NCBI GenBank assembly: GCA_029532625.1
Contig: JARFXM010000007.1
Span: 1,426,001-1,490,000, forward strand
DNA: 64,000 nt
Direction: 5' to 3'
Origin: Lomentospora prolificans
Taxonomy: Eukaryota; Ascomycota; Sordariomycetes; Microascales; Microascaceae
Shown: positions 1 to 11,656 of the stretch, in pieces
Layout: the number at the start of each line of letters is the position of its first letter
How positions within the stretch are numbered: the stretch's first letter is position 1
Notes under the pieces: generated by a model
The model's input: the letters and a program-made list of their open reading frames with translations, nothing else
The model's database searches: none
Told to the model about the DNA's origin: nothing
Program-made: the position numbers and the translations under genes

Positions 1-1581
1 CGGCGATGTTGGTAACTTCGAGGCGTCGGTTGTCGCTGTGGGCGGTATTGTGAGAGAAGCGCATGGTGAGATCGTCGGCGGATATCGAAGCCTCATCTTC
101 TCGGCGGGGGATAAGCTTGCCTTCGTGTCGAAGACGGTGGCGCTCGGAATCTCTGGCGGCAATGAGCTCCTCCGAGCCAACTTCGTTCATGAGCCCCATA
201 TTGCTGCAGTGGAGAAGTTCGGCCATGAGCTCGCATGTTTTAAATCGATCGAAACCCAGTGGCTCAAGCTTCTCGCCAAAGGTCGAGCTCATGTGCTTCT
301 TTTGGGCGGGCGCGTTCATGATGAGGTTCATGAAGTCCGGAACATGGTCCGCAAAGAGACGGAGAAGAGTACCGAGGTAGATGGGATCGCGGCATGACGG
401 CGCGGAGCCTTCGTCAGCGCCAACATCGGGGTCATAGTCCGAGTTGTTCTTTCGAATGACTTCAATCACAATGCCGACACCGACCGTAAGGGGGTTGCCG
501 CCCGTGAGCATGTATTTGATCAGTTGCTGGACGCAGGGGCGGGAAACTAGCTGCCGGGTAAGTTCGTTGGGGCCGATACATTGTTGCTCATTCTGTGACG
601 CGTTGGCAGAGATTGTAATGATGGCTTTGATAAAATCACCAGCAGCGGTCTGAACGACCCAGTTACGATCGGGTGAGAGACATGAGAGAAGGATAGGAAT
701 GACATCTTGAGAGTAGAGCCACTAGAGGAGGGATAAAATTAGCATACAAGAGCCAGGTCGCGTGAAAGGAATGAGCGGGATTTTAACCGAACTGTGCACA
801 AACAAAGAGAAGGTTTGAGAACAACTCAAGCAGTGTAGTGCTCCCACGAGAGCACTGAAAGAGCCAAATTGTCTCAAAAGTATGAAACTAGGAATTAAGG
901 GAAGCCTACCTCGACAATACCCTGGCCGCCCTCGGTTCTATCGAGGGCAATGACCTTAAGGAGCAGATCCATAATCATCGGGCACTCGACGTGGCTCAGG
1001 AGATCCGCGACCGCGTTAGGAAAGCTCTTGAGCAACTCAATCATCTCCTCGGTCTTCTTTTCGAAGAGAGCCTCGTTTACCTTTGTGAAGTATGAGGCTT
1101 GGAGCGGATCGAGCGGAGAGGGCCGCTTGAGGAACTGCCAAAAGTTCCGGATGAGGTTGCCATTTTCCATCAATGCCTCATAGATCGACCAGGTATCGGA
1201 CGCAAGCACCTCGGATGCTACGTAGGCGTATCGGTTCCGTTTCTTCTCGCCCTCGTCTTCCTCGGGTTCGCTCGTAGCTCGTGACGACGCGCGCGAGCGT
1301 GCGAAAGGGAAATTAGTCGAGGTTGCCTTTTCGTTGTCGGAGGGGGCATCATCATTCTCGGGAGTCGAGGTGACGGGTTCGAGCTTGGGAGCTACCACGT
1401 AGTCGAGGAGCTGCTCGAGGACGGGTTCATCACGTAGGTACTCAATCAGTTTGGCATTGTGTTGCTTAATCTCATGGAGAAGGTCGGCCTCATCCAAAAG
1501 ATTCTCAAGGGTAAAGTCGGGTTTGTCGAGAAGGGTATCAATAGTGGAGATGTTGGCGTAACCGCCAAATCTCCAAAACAT
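1..1581 (-). CDS. SAPS-family Sit4/PP6 phosphatase-associated protein (5' part, cut by left edge)
   Basis: This gene encodes the N-terminal 464 residues of a SAPS-domain protein, a regulatory partner of the Sit4/PP6 serine/threonine phosphatase that links it to cell-cycle and nutrient signalling. The family is shown by the start MFWRFG, the following stretch with IDTLLDKPDFTLENLLDEADLL, and the segments WLYSQDVIP and RFSHNTAHSDNRRLEV. Exon 1 runs 1581-910 (224 codons) and ends exactly in phase. A 188-nt intron spans 909-722, with donor GTAGGC and acceptor CTAG. Exon 2 starts at 721 with the conserved Trp and stays open to base 1. A Ser/Arg- and acid-rich insert (about residues 70-110) interrupts the SAPS fold. 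The remaining C-terminal part lies outside the window. The ATG at 1581 is chosen because fungal and animal SAPS proteins begin with the same MFW motif. The family call is firm; the particular paralogue cannot be decided. Confidence 0.93.
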
Positions 1582-2240
1582 GGTGAAAAACTAATGCGTG
1601 CTCGCGAGTATATTAATGAGTCGTAAAAATGGCGCCTCCTATGTCACCGCTCCGAGAGAGCTGGACAGGCTCTGCTGGTCGGTGAGAGCGGCAGGCGTAA
1701 GACGGGGCGCGGGATCGCGGATCCAGCATACGACCAAATGCAAGGGACGTGTCCAGGTTTTCGTCGCGAAGTAGAGAGAATTATCGCGGGGACGCGGCTG
1801 TTTCGTGGATTTTGGACGAGCTCGATTACCGATCCCGAGCGTCGAGAATTGTCGAGTTTCGTAGCCGTGGGCACGAAGGAAAATCGGATAGTGGGTCAGG
1901 CCCAAGGAAAAGGAGGTAATATGCGGCAGTACGTCAAATGCAAAAGTATAGATGAAGAAACTGCGCGGAGAAGAAGGGGAAGAAAGAAGATGCTAAAGGG
2001 AGCGACTACGAATGGAAGCGTGGCGAAGGGGGTAGATGGTGGGTTAGGGAGAGGACGCTCGTTGTTGAGTGGACAATTAACGAAGATCCGAGGAGACAGG
2101 ATCAATGTGATGATAATTGCGGATTGTCGGGTTGAAGTTGGGTTGGGCTGGGAAGGACTGGACCCAGCAACAGGCAGAGAGACCTGAAGGCAGAAGCAGC
2201 GCCAGCCAGCGCCAGAGCTTCTGAGGAAGAAACAAACCAA
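1582..2240. other. Upstream region of the SAPS gene, no gene seen
   Basis: About 660 bases lie upstream of the SAPS start codon. Several short frames overlap on both strands, but none shows a recognisable domain or consistent codon use. The stretch probably holds the SAPS promoter and 5' leader. Confidence 0.5.
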
Positions 2241-2274
2241 CGCCAGCTGACGCCATTCAGTGGATGTGTCTCTC

Positions 2275-2307
2275 CAGGTGCTGCCTTAGCAGGGGCTTCA
2301 GCACCTG
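2275..2307. repeat. Perfect 9-bp inverted repeat (hairpin)
   Basis: CAGGTGCTG at 2275-2283 is matched by its exact reverse complement CAGCACCTG at 2299-2307, with a 15-base loop. It lies in gene-free sequence that also has scattered GCCAG motifs (about 2203-2250 and 2655-2695). It could be a transcript hairpin or a remnant of a small inverted-repeat element. No target-site duplication is evident. Confidence 0.55.
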
Positions 2308-4592
2308 GGTTGCAGGATTAGCGGCACAGTGGGCTAGGTTAGTGGTTGGAGCAAGGCGTCTAGGGAGTATTCCAATATTAACACTGTATTTACATCACTA
2401 CCTAAGTCGATTGGAAGGATTTTCGAAATTCTAATAGCTTAGGGGCAGTGGTTCCTTCGAGTATACAGTATCCGCTTATACCACACACTGTAAACACCAC
2501 CAGACATCAACCGTACCATAAATAAGTACCTTTACACTAGGGTTCCGCCCTAAGGGTACATATGGGATACTTGTACACGTGGATGCCAAAGTTTTGAAAC
2601 AGCAGTGCAAAAAGGAGCAAGTCGGTGAATGTGACTTGTGGTTAACCCTGCTCCAGCGCCAGCTATTTTTGGCTTCTGGAGACTGAAAGTGCCAGGCTTA
2701 TTTTTTTTTTTTGCCAGCGAGCTCTAAGATGCCCAGCATGAGTGCATCTCTAGCGCCCTAACACGAGTAATGTGTGGTCTGGGTCGCACGTTGTTGGGGC
2801 TCTTGTTGACTACTACATCGATTAGGTGTTAGAGACAGGAGGCGCGAACTTCTCTCGGAGATTGGCAAGCGCGATTGATGTCATCCTCACCTTATTCTCG
2901 TGCTTGGGAAATATGCCTAGATAGTTGTGGCGGCGACTTTCCAGATTCAGGGTACTGTGTACACGCGTCCCTACATTATATAAGCAGACAAAACAGGTCG
3001 ATGGTACCTTCCCTGCTGGTGATCACGCACTTCAACGTCTTTGTCCTGACTGGAGGCTTTTGTTGGTGATCGAGTCCCATCAAAGCAGATCCCGAGATCC
3101 TCTCGCCCAGGAATATCTGCCGCCTTTCCTGCCGCTTGGCGACCGGAAAATAATCCCTCCCATGCCACCCCAATGGAAAAAAAAAAAAAAAAGCTTACTG
3201 AGCTGAGAAAAAACATCAAATAATGGCTGCCCTCTCAGTAACCGAGAAAGGAGACATGTCATACTAGGCAAAACCCCTCCTTCTTCCTCTAGATCAGCCT
3301 CATCTTACGTCTCTGTCTATCCGAGACGGCCCTGCTTGTTGGCCAACTCCCTTTCGTCAAGGAATGACACTTTACTGTGTCTTGGAAGAGAGCCGAGTCC
3401 TGCGTTACTTTTCTGACAAAGTGCGCCCCCCATGCCACTTCTCCGCAATTGAACAAGTCGCAAATGGCTTGGCGTTTCCTCCCCATCCCGCCTCCCACAT
3501 GCCAAACGGGACCCTCGAATCCAATCCAGGGTCGTCGTTGGGCGATGGAGGGGAAACAGTGGCGCCCTCTCCCACTCTCCCATGCATTCATGACTCAGAG
3601 CCACAATTCGATGCGTCCATTCCCCCATGTCTTTCGCCCGCCTTACAAGTCGATATTCTGACTGGTCGTCTTGGATGGGTTCCTCGTGGCCGATCAAAGA
3701 CTAGCTAGGGCTGGATTGTCTCGCTTATAGGTCGAACCACCGCTCTACACCTATTCAGGGATCAGACTTGTTAGCCTACAACAAAAAAATACAAGTCTAA
3801 GCCAATTTAGGAAGGAGTAAAGATACTTATTAAAACACCATATTTACATATAAAAGAAGGTACTAGTACTCTTACTATTAAGGTCAAGTACCAGTTGCAG
3901 CCTTCTCACCATCGAGTGCAATAGATGCCTAAGGAATCCAGTCGTCGTATGTTTTACGAGCAATATTGTTAGAGGACTTGAGGATCCGAACGCGAAGTCG
4001 TTCATCGTGAGTAAGCTACTTCTTATAGGTCCTTTGTAGTAGCTGCGGCTCAGTGTCATCATCTATCAGGTTTAGGAGGAATCTAATAGTGTTTATCTGC
4101 CTTTGCTATAGGGCTAGGCAGGTGAAAATGGGCTTGATATCTATTATGGCCGTCTATCGTTCTATTGTGGGTGACTATGATCTTGTAGAAGTCATCAGTG
4201 AAGAAGGCTTTAAAAGCCCGAGGCTGAGAAACGCGACATCTGTGGTTTGTTTTAGTAGAAGTATCTTACTATATAAAATAGTATGTGGAGGTACCTTGCA
4301 GGGCCCCCCTGTAAGACACGCTTGAAGTTTCGCGCTAACAAGTCTAATCCCTCTGGGAGATATAAGAGCAAATTGTGCCTAAAACGCCGCTCAGTCCCCA
4401 GCTGCTGGCCCTTGAGAGTTGGTTTTGAGATGGGGTCTATGTGAGCGTTTTCAAGACATGGCGAGGATTTGAGAACTTTAACGATGCGAATTGGAATTGC
4501 GAAATGAGACTAATGGTGTAGAGACAGAAAGTATTATAATCCATCGCCTGTATCAAGAATCTGTAAACGATACAAAAATGCAGACCAAGGAA

Positions 4593-4616
4593 GGCACCTC
4601 GGCACCTCGGCACCTG
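4593..4616. repeat. Three tandem copies of an 8-bp unit
   Basis: The unit GGCACCTC occurs at 4593-4600 and 4601-4608, and with a last-base change at 4609-4616. It lies about 95 bases beyond the protease stop codon, so it may be within the 3' UTR. No function is evident. Confidence 0.7.
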
Positions 4617-4709
4617 GTTCTATCCAAAAAAGAAAAAGAAAAAAAGTCATGAATACAAGGCCTTTCTCCCTTCTCAACCAACTAGGAAGTAAAAAAAATC
4701 CTTCATGCT

Positions 4710-6061
4710 CTACTCATCGTCACCGGTCTCAACGGCGCCGTTGAAAGCCAGCCTGTTGGGGCTGTTAGTGCCAGGAGACTGGACAACATCCTTGGTAGAA
4801 AGCTCAACGATCCTAGCAGCAACATCACCGGGGGCGGTCAACCCCTCAAAAGCCTTGAGGTAGAGGGAAAGGCCAGCGATGTGCGGGCAGGCCATAGAAG
4901 TGCCAGAGATGGTGTTAGTAGCGGTGGTGGAGCCGATCCAAGAGCTGAGGACATTAACGCCAGGGGCGAAAACGTCGACCAGAGAGCCAAAGTTGCTAAA
5001 GCCGGGCTTGGTGTTGGTAACATCGACGGCGCCGACGGTGACGGCGTTGGGTGCAGAGGCGGGAGAGTAGAAGCTAGCATCGTCAAAGGAGTTGCCCGCG
5101 GCGACGACGGTGAGAACGCCCTGCTGGTAGGCGGCCTCGACGGCAGCGTTGAAGGCCTCGGACTTGGGTCCGCCGAGAGACATGCTGATGACGGAGACGT
5201 CGGCGCGGCCGGGGGTGCCGGTGATGTTGGTGACGGCCCACTCGTAGCCATCGAGAACAATCTCAGTGGTGGACTACGCAATGTGTTAGCAATTGGCCTC
5301 TACTCAGGCTTTGAAATGGAGTGGAAACGTACCGAGCCGGTATCAAAGACCTTAACGGAGATGACGTTAGCCTTCTTAGCTACACCGTATTCCTTACCGG
5401 CAATGGTGCCAGCGCAGTGGGTGCCATGGCCGTTGCGGTCCTCAAAGGGAACGTTGGGATAAGCGTTGTAGCCGAGGTGGCCGCGGCCCTCGAAAGTCTC
5501 GTGCTCGGTATTTAGGCCGGTGTCAATGACATAGGCCCAGGTACCCTCGCCAGCAGAGGTGTCGTAGACATAGGTGGTGTGGTTGGGGGTCTGGTGTGAG
5601 ATGCTGCCGAGACCCCAGGGGGCATCGAGCTGGCGGGTAAGAGAGTAGAGCTCCCAGATGGCGACGGGCTCAACGGAAAGAACCTATCCAGCTCGGTTAG
5701 CTCGAGGACTACTTTGGCCATTTACTGCGGAATGTCCCATGAAACTCACCTCCTCGCTAGCCTGAATCTCCTCAATGGTAGCAGCGTCAAACTCGCCAGA
5801 GTAACCCTTGAAGCTGGCACTCCAGACCTTGTCGACACCGCCGGAGGCCTCGCCGTCTCGGCGGCCGAGGCTCCTGCGGTGGACGTTCTGAACCCAGGAG
5901 AGATGGCTGTCAACCTGGGGCTTGACGAGGTCGTTCTTGAGGGTGACGATGTACTTGTTGGGGACGACCTGGGGGCTCACGCCGCGGGGAACGGCGGGGG
6001 CTGCGAGAGCTCCGGAGAGGAAAGCTCCAAGGAAGAGGGTGAGAGACTTGAGATGCATCAT
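4710..6061 (-). CDS. Secreted subtilisin-like serine protease (S8A, proteinase K type)
   Basis: This gene encodes a 408-residue extracellular alkaline endoprotease made as a prepro-enzyme. A signal peptide covers about residues 1-20 and ends ...SGALAAPA. An inhibitor I9 propeptide (about 36-110, NKYIVTLKND) is followed by the catalytic domain. The triad is Asp158 in VIDTG, His190 in GHGTHCAGT and Ser347 in GTSMACPH; the oxyanion Asn282 lies in AAGNS. Exons are 6061-5750, 5683-5333 and 5273-4710. The introns are 66 and 59 nt (donors GTGAGT and GTACGT) and both fall between codons. The length is usual for the family, and there is no C-terminal extension, so it should be freely secreted. TATA-like sequences lie upstream at 6080-6085 and 6196-6202. 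Expected roles are nutrient scavenging or, in a pathogen or saprotroph, host or substrate protein breakdown. The lifestyle cannot be read from the sequence. Confidence 0.95.
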
Positions 6062-6195
6062 TGTTTCGAGGTATGAATCTTTATAGAGGAAGCTTTCCCG
6101 GGAAAGGACTTTAAAAAGGGATTCAGGTGGGACTGGGCTCTGATGAGTTGGAGAGGGCCAGATGTTCGCTCCAACAGACGGATATCACGACGACT

Positions 6196-6202
6196 TATAT
6201 AT
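6196..6202 (-). promoter_or_regulatory. TATA-like element upstream of the protease
   Basis: TATATAT lies 135 bases upstream of the protease ATG, a plausible distance for a fungal core promoter with a leader of about 100 nt. A second candidate, TATAAA on the minus strand at 6080-6085, is only about 20 bases from the ATG and is less likely. The assignment rests on position and motif alone. Confidence 0.3.
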
Positions 6203-6833
6203 CTGGAATCATACTCAAGGATATCGCTGTCAAGGCGATCGATCACCTGTCAAAGAAGCTTCCTCTTTCTTTAACGAAGATCAGCCCCCCCCCCCCGGGA
6301 GCGCGAGCGTCATGGCGTGCTCCTCCGTCTGCATCCTCATTACCAAGCCCATCCTCCCTCACGACGTCAACTTCCCTTTCCGGAATGACGTCCTTGGCGC
6401 GCCTCACTCGGGAGCGATGAGGGGGCGAATGGGCCTCCTCTTGTTCGTCCCATGATAGCAGAAAGCTGGCCAAACATGCCGCAACCGTCGCCGACGAAAG
6501 AAAAAGAAAAGGGGGGCTCCTTCTTGGGTGGGGGAAAGCGATGCAGGTAGTTTGAACCTTTGCACCTCGTAGTCCGCTTGCCTGTTTAGACGGAGAAGCA
6601 CAGTCCTAAGTGGAAGAAGGCACGGATGGGGGCGAAAGGTCGAAGGAGGCGGTGGGGATGGCGGTGCGCGGTTGTGCTTGACGTTGGTTGAGGTAAGCAA
6701 GCGGCGCGGCGCACGCGGCGCACAGAAGTCCCCCCGGGGGCGGACCTTGATGGGTTCTTGGACTTTGGGCCGGATGATGGGACAAAGAGTGGATTGTAGA
6801 ACCGGGAAGGTGGATTTCCCTCGTTAGCATTTG

Positions 6834-6912
6834 GGTGTGCGTGCGTGTGTGTGTAAGTGATGGGTGCATATGTGTGATATGTGTGTATGTGTGTGTGTGT
6901 GTGTGTGTGTGC
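6834..6912. repeat. GT-rich microsatellite
   Basis: An interrupted (GT)n tract ends in an uninterrupted run of about 22 bases at 6890-6911. The interruptions are GC, AA and GGTGCATA steps. It is simple-sequence DNA capable of length variation, and it makes spurious His/Thr-rich open frames on the minus strand. Confidence 0.9.
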
Positions 6913-9900
6913 AGGGAAAGGCCGTACCACGGATGTTCAATGGAAGGAGCTAGGCGACTTCCGGTCCGGAGCCGGATGACTGCCGAGTGGGCCAAAGCGC
7001 CGGTGGCTTGCGAGTACCGATTGACTGATCGCGTGTGGATAATATCAAGAGATGCTCAGACCTCTGGTTTCGGTTTACAATCACAATCCGCGTCCTTTTC
7101 TTCCTGTTTCTCAAAAAATATTAAGTACACTGCGTGCTACTAACACTTTTAACAATCTAAAGCGAGTCAATCGCCAGGCTAAAGAGAATCCATAAGCCCA
7201 TATCGGAGGAACATCGCTACAGCGCAGAGGGGTGTCACTCATCCCCATTTTAGCTCCCAGGCCAGAGTCTCGTGGCCCCTATGACCCAGCTACGCGCCAT
7301 CATAAGGAGGAAAGTGACATTGGCCATTTCTGCGAGGACACCACGGGTAGGGAAGAAACAGCGCCGGGGGGGGTGGAGGAAGGTAGCCAAACCAAGGAGG
7401 GGTGGATGCTCAGAAAACCCCTCCAAAAGGAAGCGATATCTACAAAGGATTTCCACGCCCGGGTTTGGTTATCTCTAGGTTGGGGAAAAAAAAAAAAAGT
7501 AAAAAGAAAAAAGAAAGAAAGAAAAGTAGAAATTCCCGGTAAGGTAAGGAAGGGTGAGTGAGACATTTGTTAGTCTAGAACAGGAACGTGAGCCTCGATG
7601 GCACGCAACCGTGGGTGGTTCCCGTGGTGCTCTCCAGAAGAAGAAAGTGGGTGAAGACCGGCAGCCAGCTGCAGGTCGAATGTAACGGGAAATAAAAAAC
7701 AAAAAAGGGTGGGCGTAGTTACATCAGAAAGCACCATGGCGGTGGCTGTCTGAGGAGGGGTGTCATTCGCGAGATAGGGTCCAACTGCAAGATTGAAGAA
7801 GCGTACAGAAAGAAAGAGATAAGATGCTGGCTAGGGCTGGTCAATCTTGACCGCGTTGGAATGTAGAATGTAGATGGCTGAGCAAACCACGGACGGGACC
7901 TTTTTGCAACACGACAACCAAGGTTGGAACATAAGCCTTGTGTGTCTCTGCACCTCGGCCGGGGCCTCAGCTAATGCTCCAGCATACGGACACTGACCGG
8001 CGGAACTTTTTCAGAGGAAACGAACGCAATGGAACGAGAAACACTAAAGGGCCGGTCGCGAGAGAAATAAACTATGGCATAGCGGGACTCGGTTCGAGCC
8101 GAAGTAGGGGTTGCGGAGAGTAAATTGAGAAGCAAGCCCGTCGAAGGTGGACTAGATTGGAAAGACTATCGATTCAAGCGTTAGAAACAAGACGAGGAGA
8201 TAATAAGTGTCCGCTGCAAGTCCGGTAGTTGGATCTCGCTTGCGCGGGCAAAATAATGAAGACTACAATCTTCGTCTTGCCTCTTGCTCCTCTTCACAGT
8301 TTGGCGAGATGCACATGCTCTAGGTTCCAGCGGTCCGTTCCTCGGTAACTTGGAGATCAGGGAGTTAACAGGGCCAGCGCAAGACACACAAGAGTAGAAA
8401 GTGGGCGACGATATCACGACGGACAATGAAAGGGGTGGCGTTTTAATCTAAATGCACAGCACACGAACCCGCTGCCCTCTGACGCCAACTCTACGGATTT
8501 CTTGGAAAAAGCCTCCCAACGTTGCTTTCTCGTGGCCTTCTTTGTCGAGTTAATATTATGTTTTATTAGTGGATGAGAAGCTGTAGGTGCGGTTGGGTTT
8601 ATATTGCCTACCACACCTCTGCTTGGGGGCTCGAGATACTGTCGCCAGCTGTTGGTGAGAGCGGCGAATGGGGATCGTATTTGGGTCATCTGGAAGGATT
8701 ATGACGCTCCTAACGAGGCGTGACCTGGTTTCCTTCGAATCTCCAGTTTTTTTTTTGATTTGGTCAGTGTTGTTCTTCCTGGGCATCTGTTCTTGGGTAG
8801 GAATAGAATATAGCAAGCAGTCTGAGAGATAAAAGTCGAGACATTTCAGTGGTAGATGTCGCCATCATCACATCCCAGACTTTGAGAATCCACCTTCCCG
8901 AAAAGAAACATATCAAAGAGTTTTAAACGCATCAGCCACCAGCCAGACAGCGGCGCGGGGACAAATGCGAGGTGAAGAGTGAGAGAGAGAGGGATCCAAG
9001 CAACCGCACACCACAAGCGTGCATGTGGCTTGGACAATCATTTCCGTTATCCAAGATAAACCCCGAATGGCTTGATTGCTGGCACTAGCTCGGTGTGTAT
9101 GCGTTCATAACCCGCGACTACGGATTGAGATCACGGGAATCAAGGGTTTTTTTTTTTTTCCATTCGATAAAGTGGAGGGTAATCTATCTGCAGCATTCCT
9201 ACGAAGAGGGAAAAACTGCCGCTCTGATGGTGAACATGCATGGCATCCGTGGCCTGGCCTAGCTGGCGCTCGCGATTCCCGCTGACGGGTTTTGCAAATT
9301 AAATCGCCAGCATGCAGAGCACGCCTGGCCTCGCCTCCGCAGCTTGCCGTGGGTCATCTATCATCTGCGCCGCTCCAGCCCTGCGTTAATAGAGCGCGTG
9401 CTCCCCCTTCCCCTAGTCGTGTTGGCCAGCGGCGGCGTCATAGAGTACTATATTGGCTGCGGAGTTTATGTGCGGGTGAAACAGAGACGATGATGAACGA
9501 GGCCGTCTATAATGGATTCGCCCATGATGGAGAACCAGGAAAATTGGCGAAATGGCGAAAATCTTTGGTCAGTAAAGTACGAGATTCCATGGACCTCATT
9601 CCAATGGATCTAGGTGGATCTCATCGAATCTCCCCCACGCGGCCCAAGATCTAACGAACCAGCTCGTAATAATAAATGGAAACACAAAAAGACTTCAATT
9701 ACTAAGGACATCAAAGATCCCAAGTCCCTGAAGAGCCAAAGTCACAAAAGGGACTTGCTTCCCCTGATAGCCAACGGGACCCTCGAAATGACCTCTATTT
9801 CTTTCCGCCCCTGTCGCCTTGGATCGAGCGGCGCAGAGCTCCAGTTACTGGCGGGGCTGGCCCAAAGCCAGCGATGCGAGAGCCCAAGCCGGGCAATCGG

Positions 9901-11549
9901 CGATACGCACGTCCTGCACGATGAGACCTTCCGCATTTCGCTGTTCGTCCGTTCTTTGTTTTCTTTTGCCTCTGCTATTAACCAAACGCCCATCTCCTCA
10001 GGGACATACAATGTCGAGGTAGTTCTTCCCACGCCGGCTGCGTCCATCCACTCATGATCGTGTGATGAGCTGGGATGTGGAGATGAGAAAGCTGGCGGCT
10101 GCTGGCGTGGGGGATAAGACATGGCCTGGCTGATGGGAGAAATGCTGGCTACTGGAGCCAAAGCTGCTTGTTTTATGCCTCTACATTGGAAAGATGCTCA
10201 TATAACTCTACAACCCTACGCAACTACCAAATCCAACAGGGCATTGAAACCCAGGTCCTTTGAATGGTTTTCTGCGTAGCTCCACACAGACAGTAGAATA
10301 GGCTCCCGAATTCGACGTGATTCTCTTTCCATAACGGAGCTCTGTTGAGTGGATTTCCCGTCTGCGTGTACGCACGACAGCAATGCCAGCCAGCTAGTGA
10401 ATAATATCCATTTCTAGGCTGTTGCCAAGCAGTAAAGCTCACAGAGCTCCGCTGGCTGGAGAAGGTATTTGACCGCGATGGATTTTCTTCGGTCGAACGA
10501 GACTGTTCCTGACTCATGAAGTGTTAGAATGTTGAAGACGTCAATTACACATCACTGATGTCAACTGATCAATGAATGCAGGATATTGCATACTTGAGAT
10601 AAAAGTATTCGCCAAAGGTAAACAGCACAACCCAGGTGAAGTGCTTCTTCGAATACAGATCCATCCTTGATGCTGACTTACTGTGCTCTGCTTACCCATC
10701 AATGAGCACTGGCAGACTGGGTTTTTGCCCAACTGATGTGTGTTCCTAATATAAGAACACCTACCTCTTCGAGTCAAAATCTCCTCCGGGTCTTCCTCCC
10801 GCCGACAAGGTTACTCGGCTCCCATCATGCCAATCAACGTTACATATCCATTCACCAAAGGCACTTGCCAGGCATATTCCGCTCCCCTACCGCCTCATCG
10901 GGCGCGCTGGCTTTCTACTTCATTAGCCTCATTAGCCAGCCTCCAAGGTGGACCCGCGCCCGATGCCAGTCCTAACGCTACGCTTTTCCCACCATCGTTG
11001 CCCAAGCATATCGTCTCCACTCACAAAAAAGTACCACACTGTAGAAGAAGTCGACAGCTCGCCAAGGGAAAGCGGCACTGGGCATCTCGCAGCGTACCAT
11101 CCACAAGCGAAGCGAAACCGCCAGCGGGTGATCACCGCTGATTAAGCTCGCGGTCCCTGGATGGAACCTTGCGCTTTGCCCCCCCCATCACGAACGGTGG
11201 GAAGATGCACCTACCCATCGTTCATACCACATCATCGAGCTTGGGCTCCGATTTCAGTAGTTGGATGCAAGGTTCGAAGTCTGCTCGGGGGTAAAATAGG
11301 CCAGAGGCTAGCCAGGCAGGGTCGAAGCCCCGTCTTGGTCCTGGGGCGCATCCTCACCTGCGTACTAAACACGATTTCGGATCCTAAGCTCGAGTATCCT
11401 CTCCTCTCAGTAGTCATTAAGTCTATCGCGTAAGTATCCATGTGTAAACCCAAAGAAGGCGCCTGCTACGCGTAAAATATCACCAGCATCATGCAATGCA
11501 TATCAACTCTAATGAACACCCCTCCCCAGTCTAAGACCGTAGAGAGCCC

Positions 11550-11554
<5 letters not shown>

Positions 11555-11580
<26 letters not shown>

Positions 11581-11581
11581 A
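11555..11581. repeat. Poly(A) run of 27 bases
   Basis: This uninterrupted A run on the plus strand continues as A/G-rich sequence to about 11620. It lies 76 bases beyond the stop codon of the minus-strand TFIP11-like gene, so it would be a U tract in or just after that transcript. Confidence 0.9.
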
Positions 11582-11656
11582 GAAAAAAAGAAAAAAGAAG
11601 GGAAAGTAAAGGGGAAAAAAACCCTCTCAAATGCACTCGGGCGTATCCCCGTCTTT

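Larger units (their letters stand above)
2241..4709. other. Gene-free region, partly AT-rich and stop-rich
   Basis: No coding frame here looks real. The segment about 3720-4330 is visibly richer in A+T and TA steps than its surroundings, with many stops in all frames, which fits a decayed repeat mutated by RIP. A 16-base A run is at 3177-3192. The right end (4330-4709) would be the 3' flank of the protease gene. Confidence 0.5.
6062..11656. other. 5.6 kb without a supportable gene
   Basis: The region lies between the 5' end of the protease and the 3' end of the TFIP11-like gene. Frames up to about 150 codons exist but are low-complexity or stop-riddled, with no domain and no credible splice chain. 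It contains the GT microsatellite, several short A/T runs and a 27-base poly(A) at its right end. It may hold the protease promoter or noncoding transcripts. I see no tRNA A/B-box pair or 5S-like sequence. Confidence 0.5.

Noticed and set aside
8040..8115. Possible tRNA B-box (GGTTCGAGCC)
   Set aside because: The flanks do not form a T-arm or acceptor stem, and no A-box lies at the right distance.
9742..10161. 139-codon frame (-)
   Set aside because: It is Ser/Pro-rich at the start and then of random composition. There is no domain, and no exons to extend it.
11555..11620. Poly(A) as a retroposon tail
   Set aside because: No element body with target-site duplication could be seen next to it. 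It looks like simple sequence at the 3' flank of a gene.
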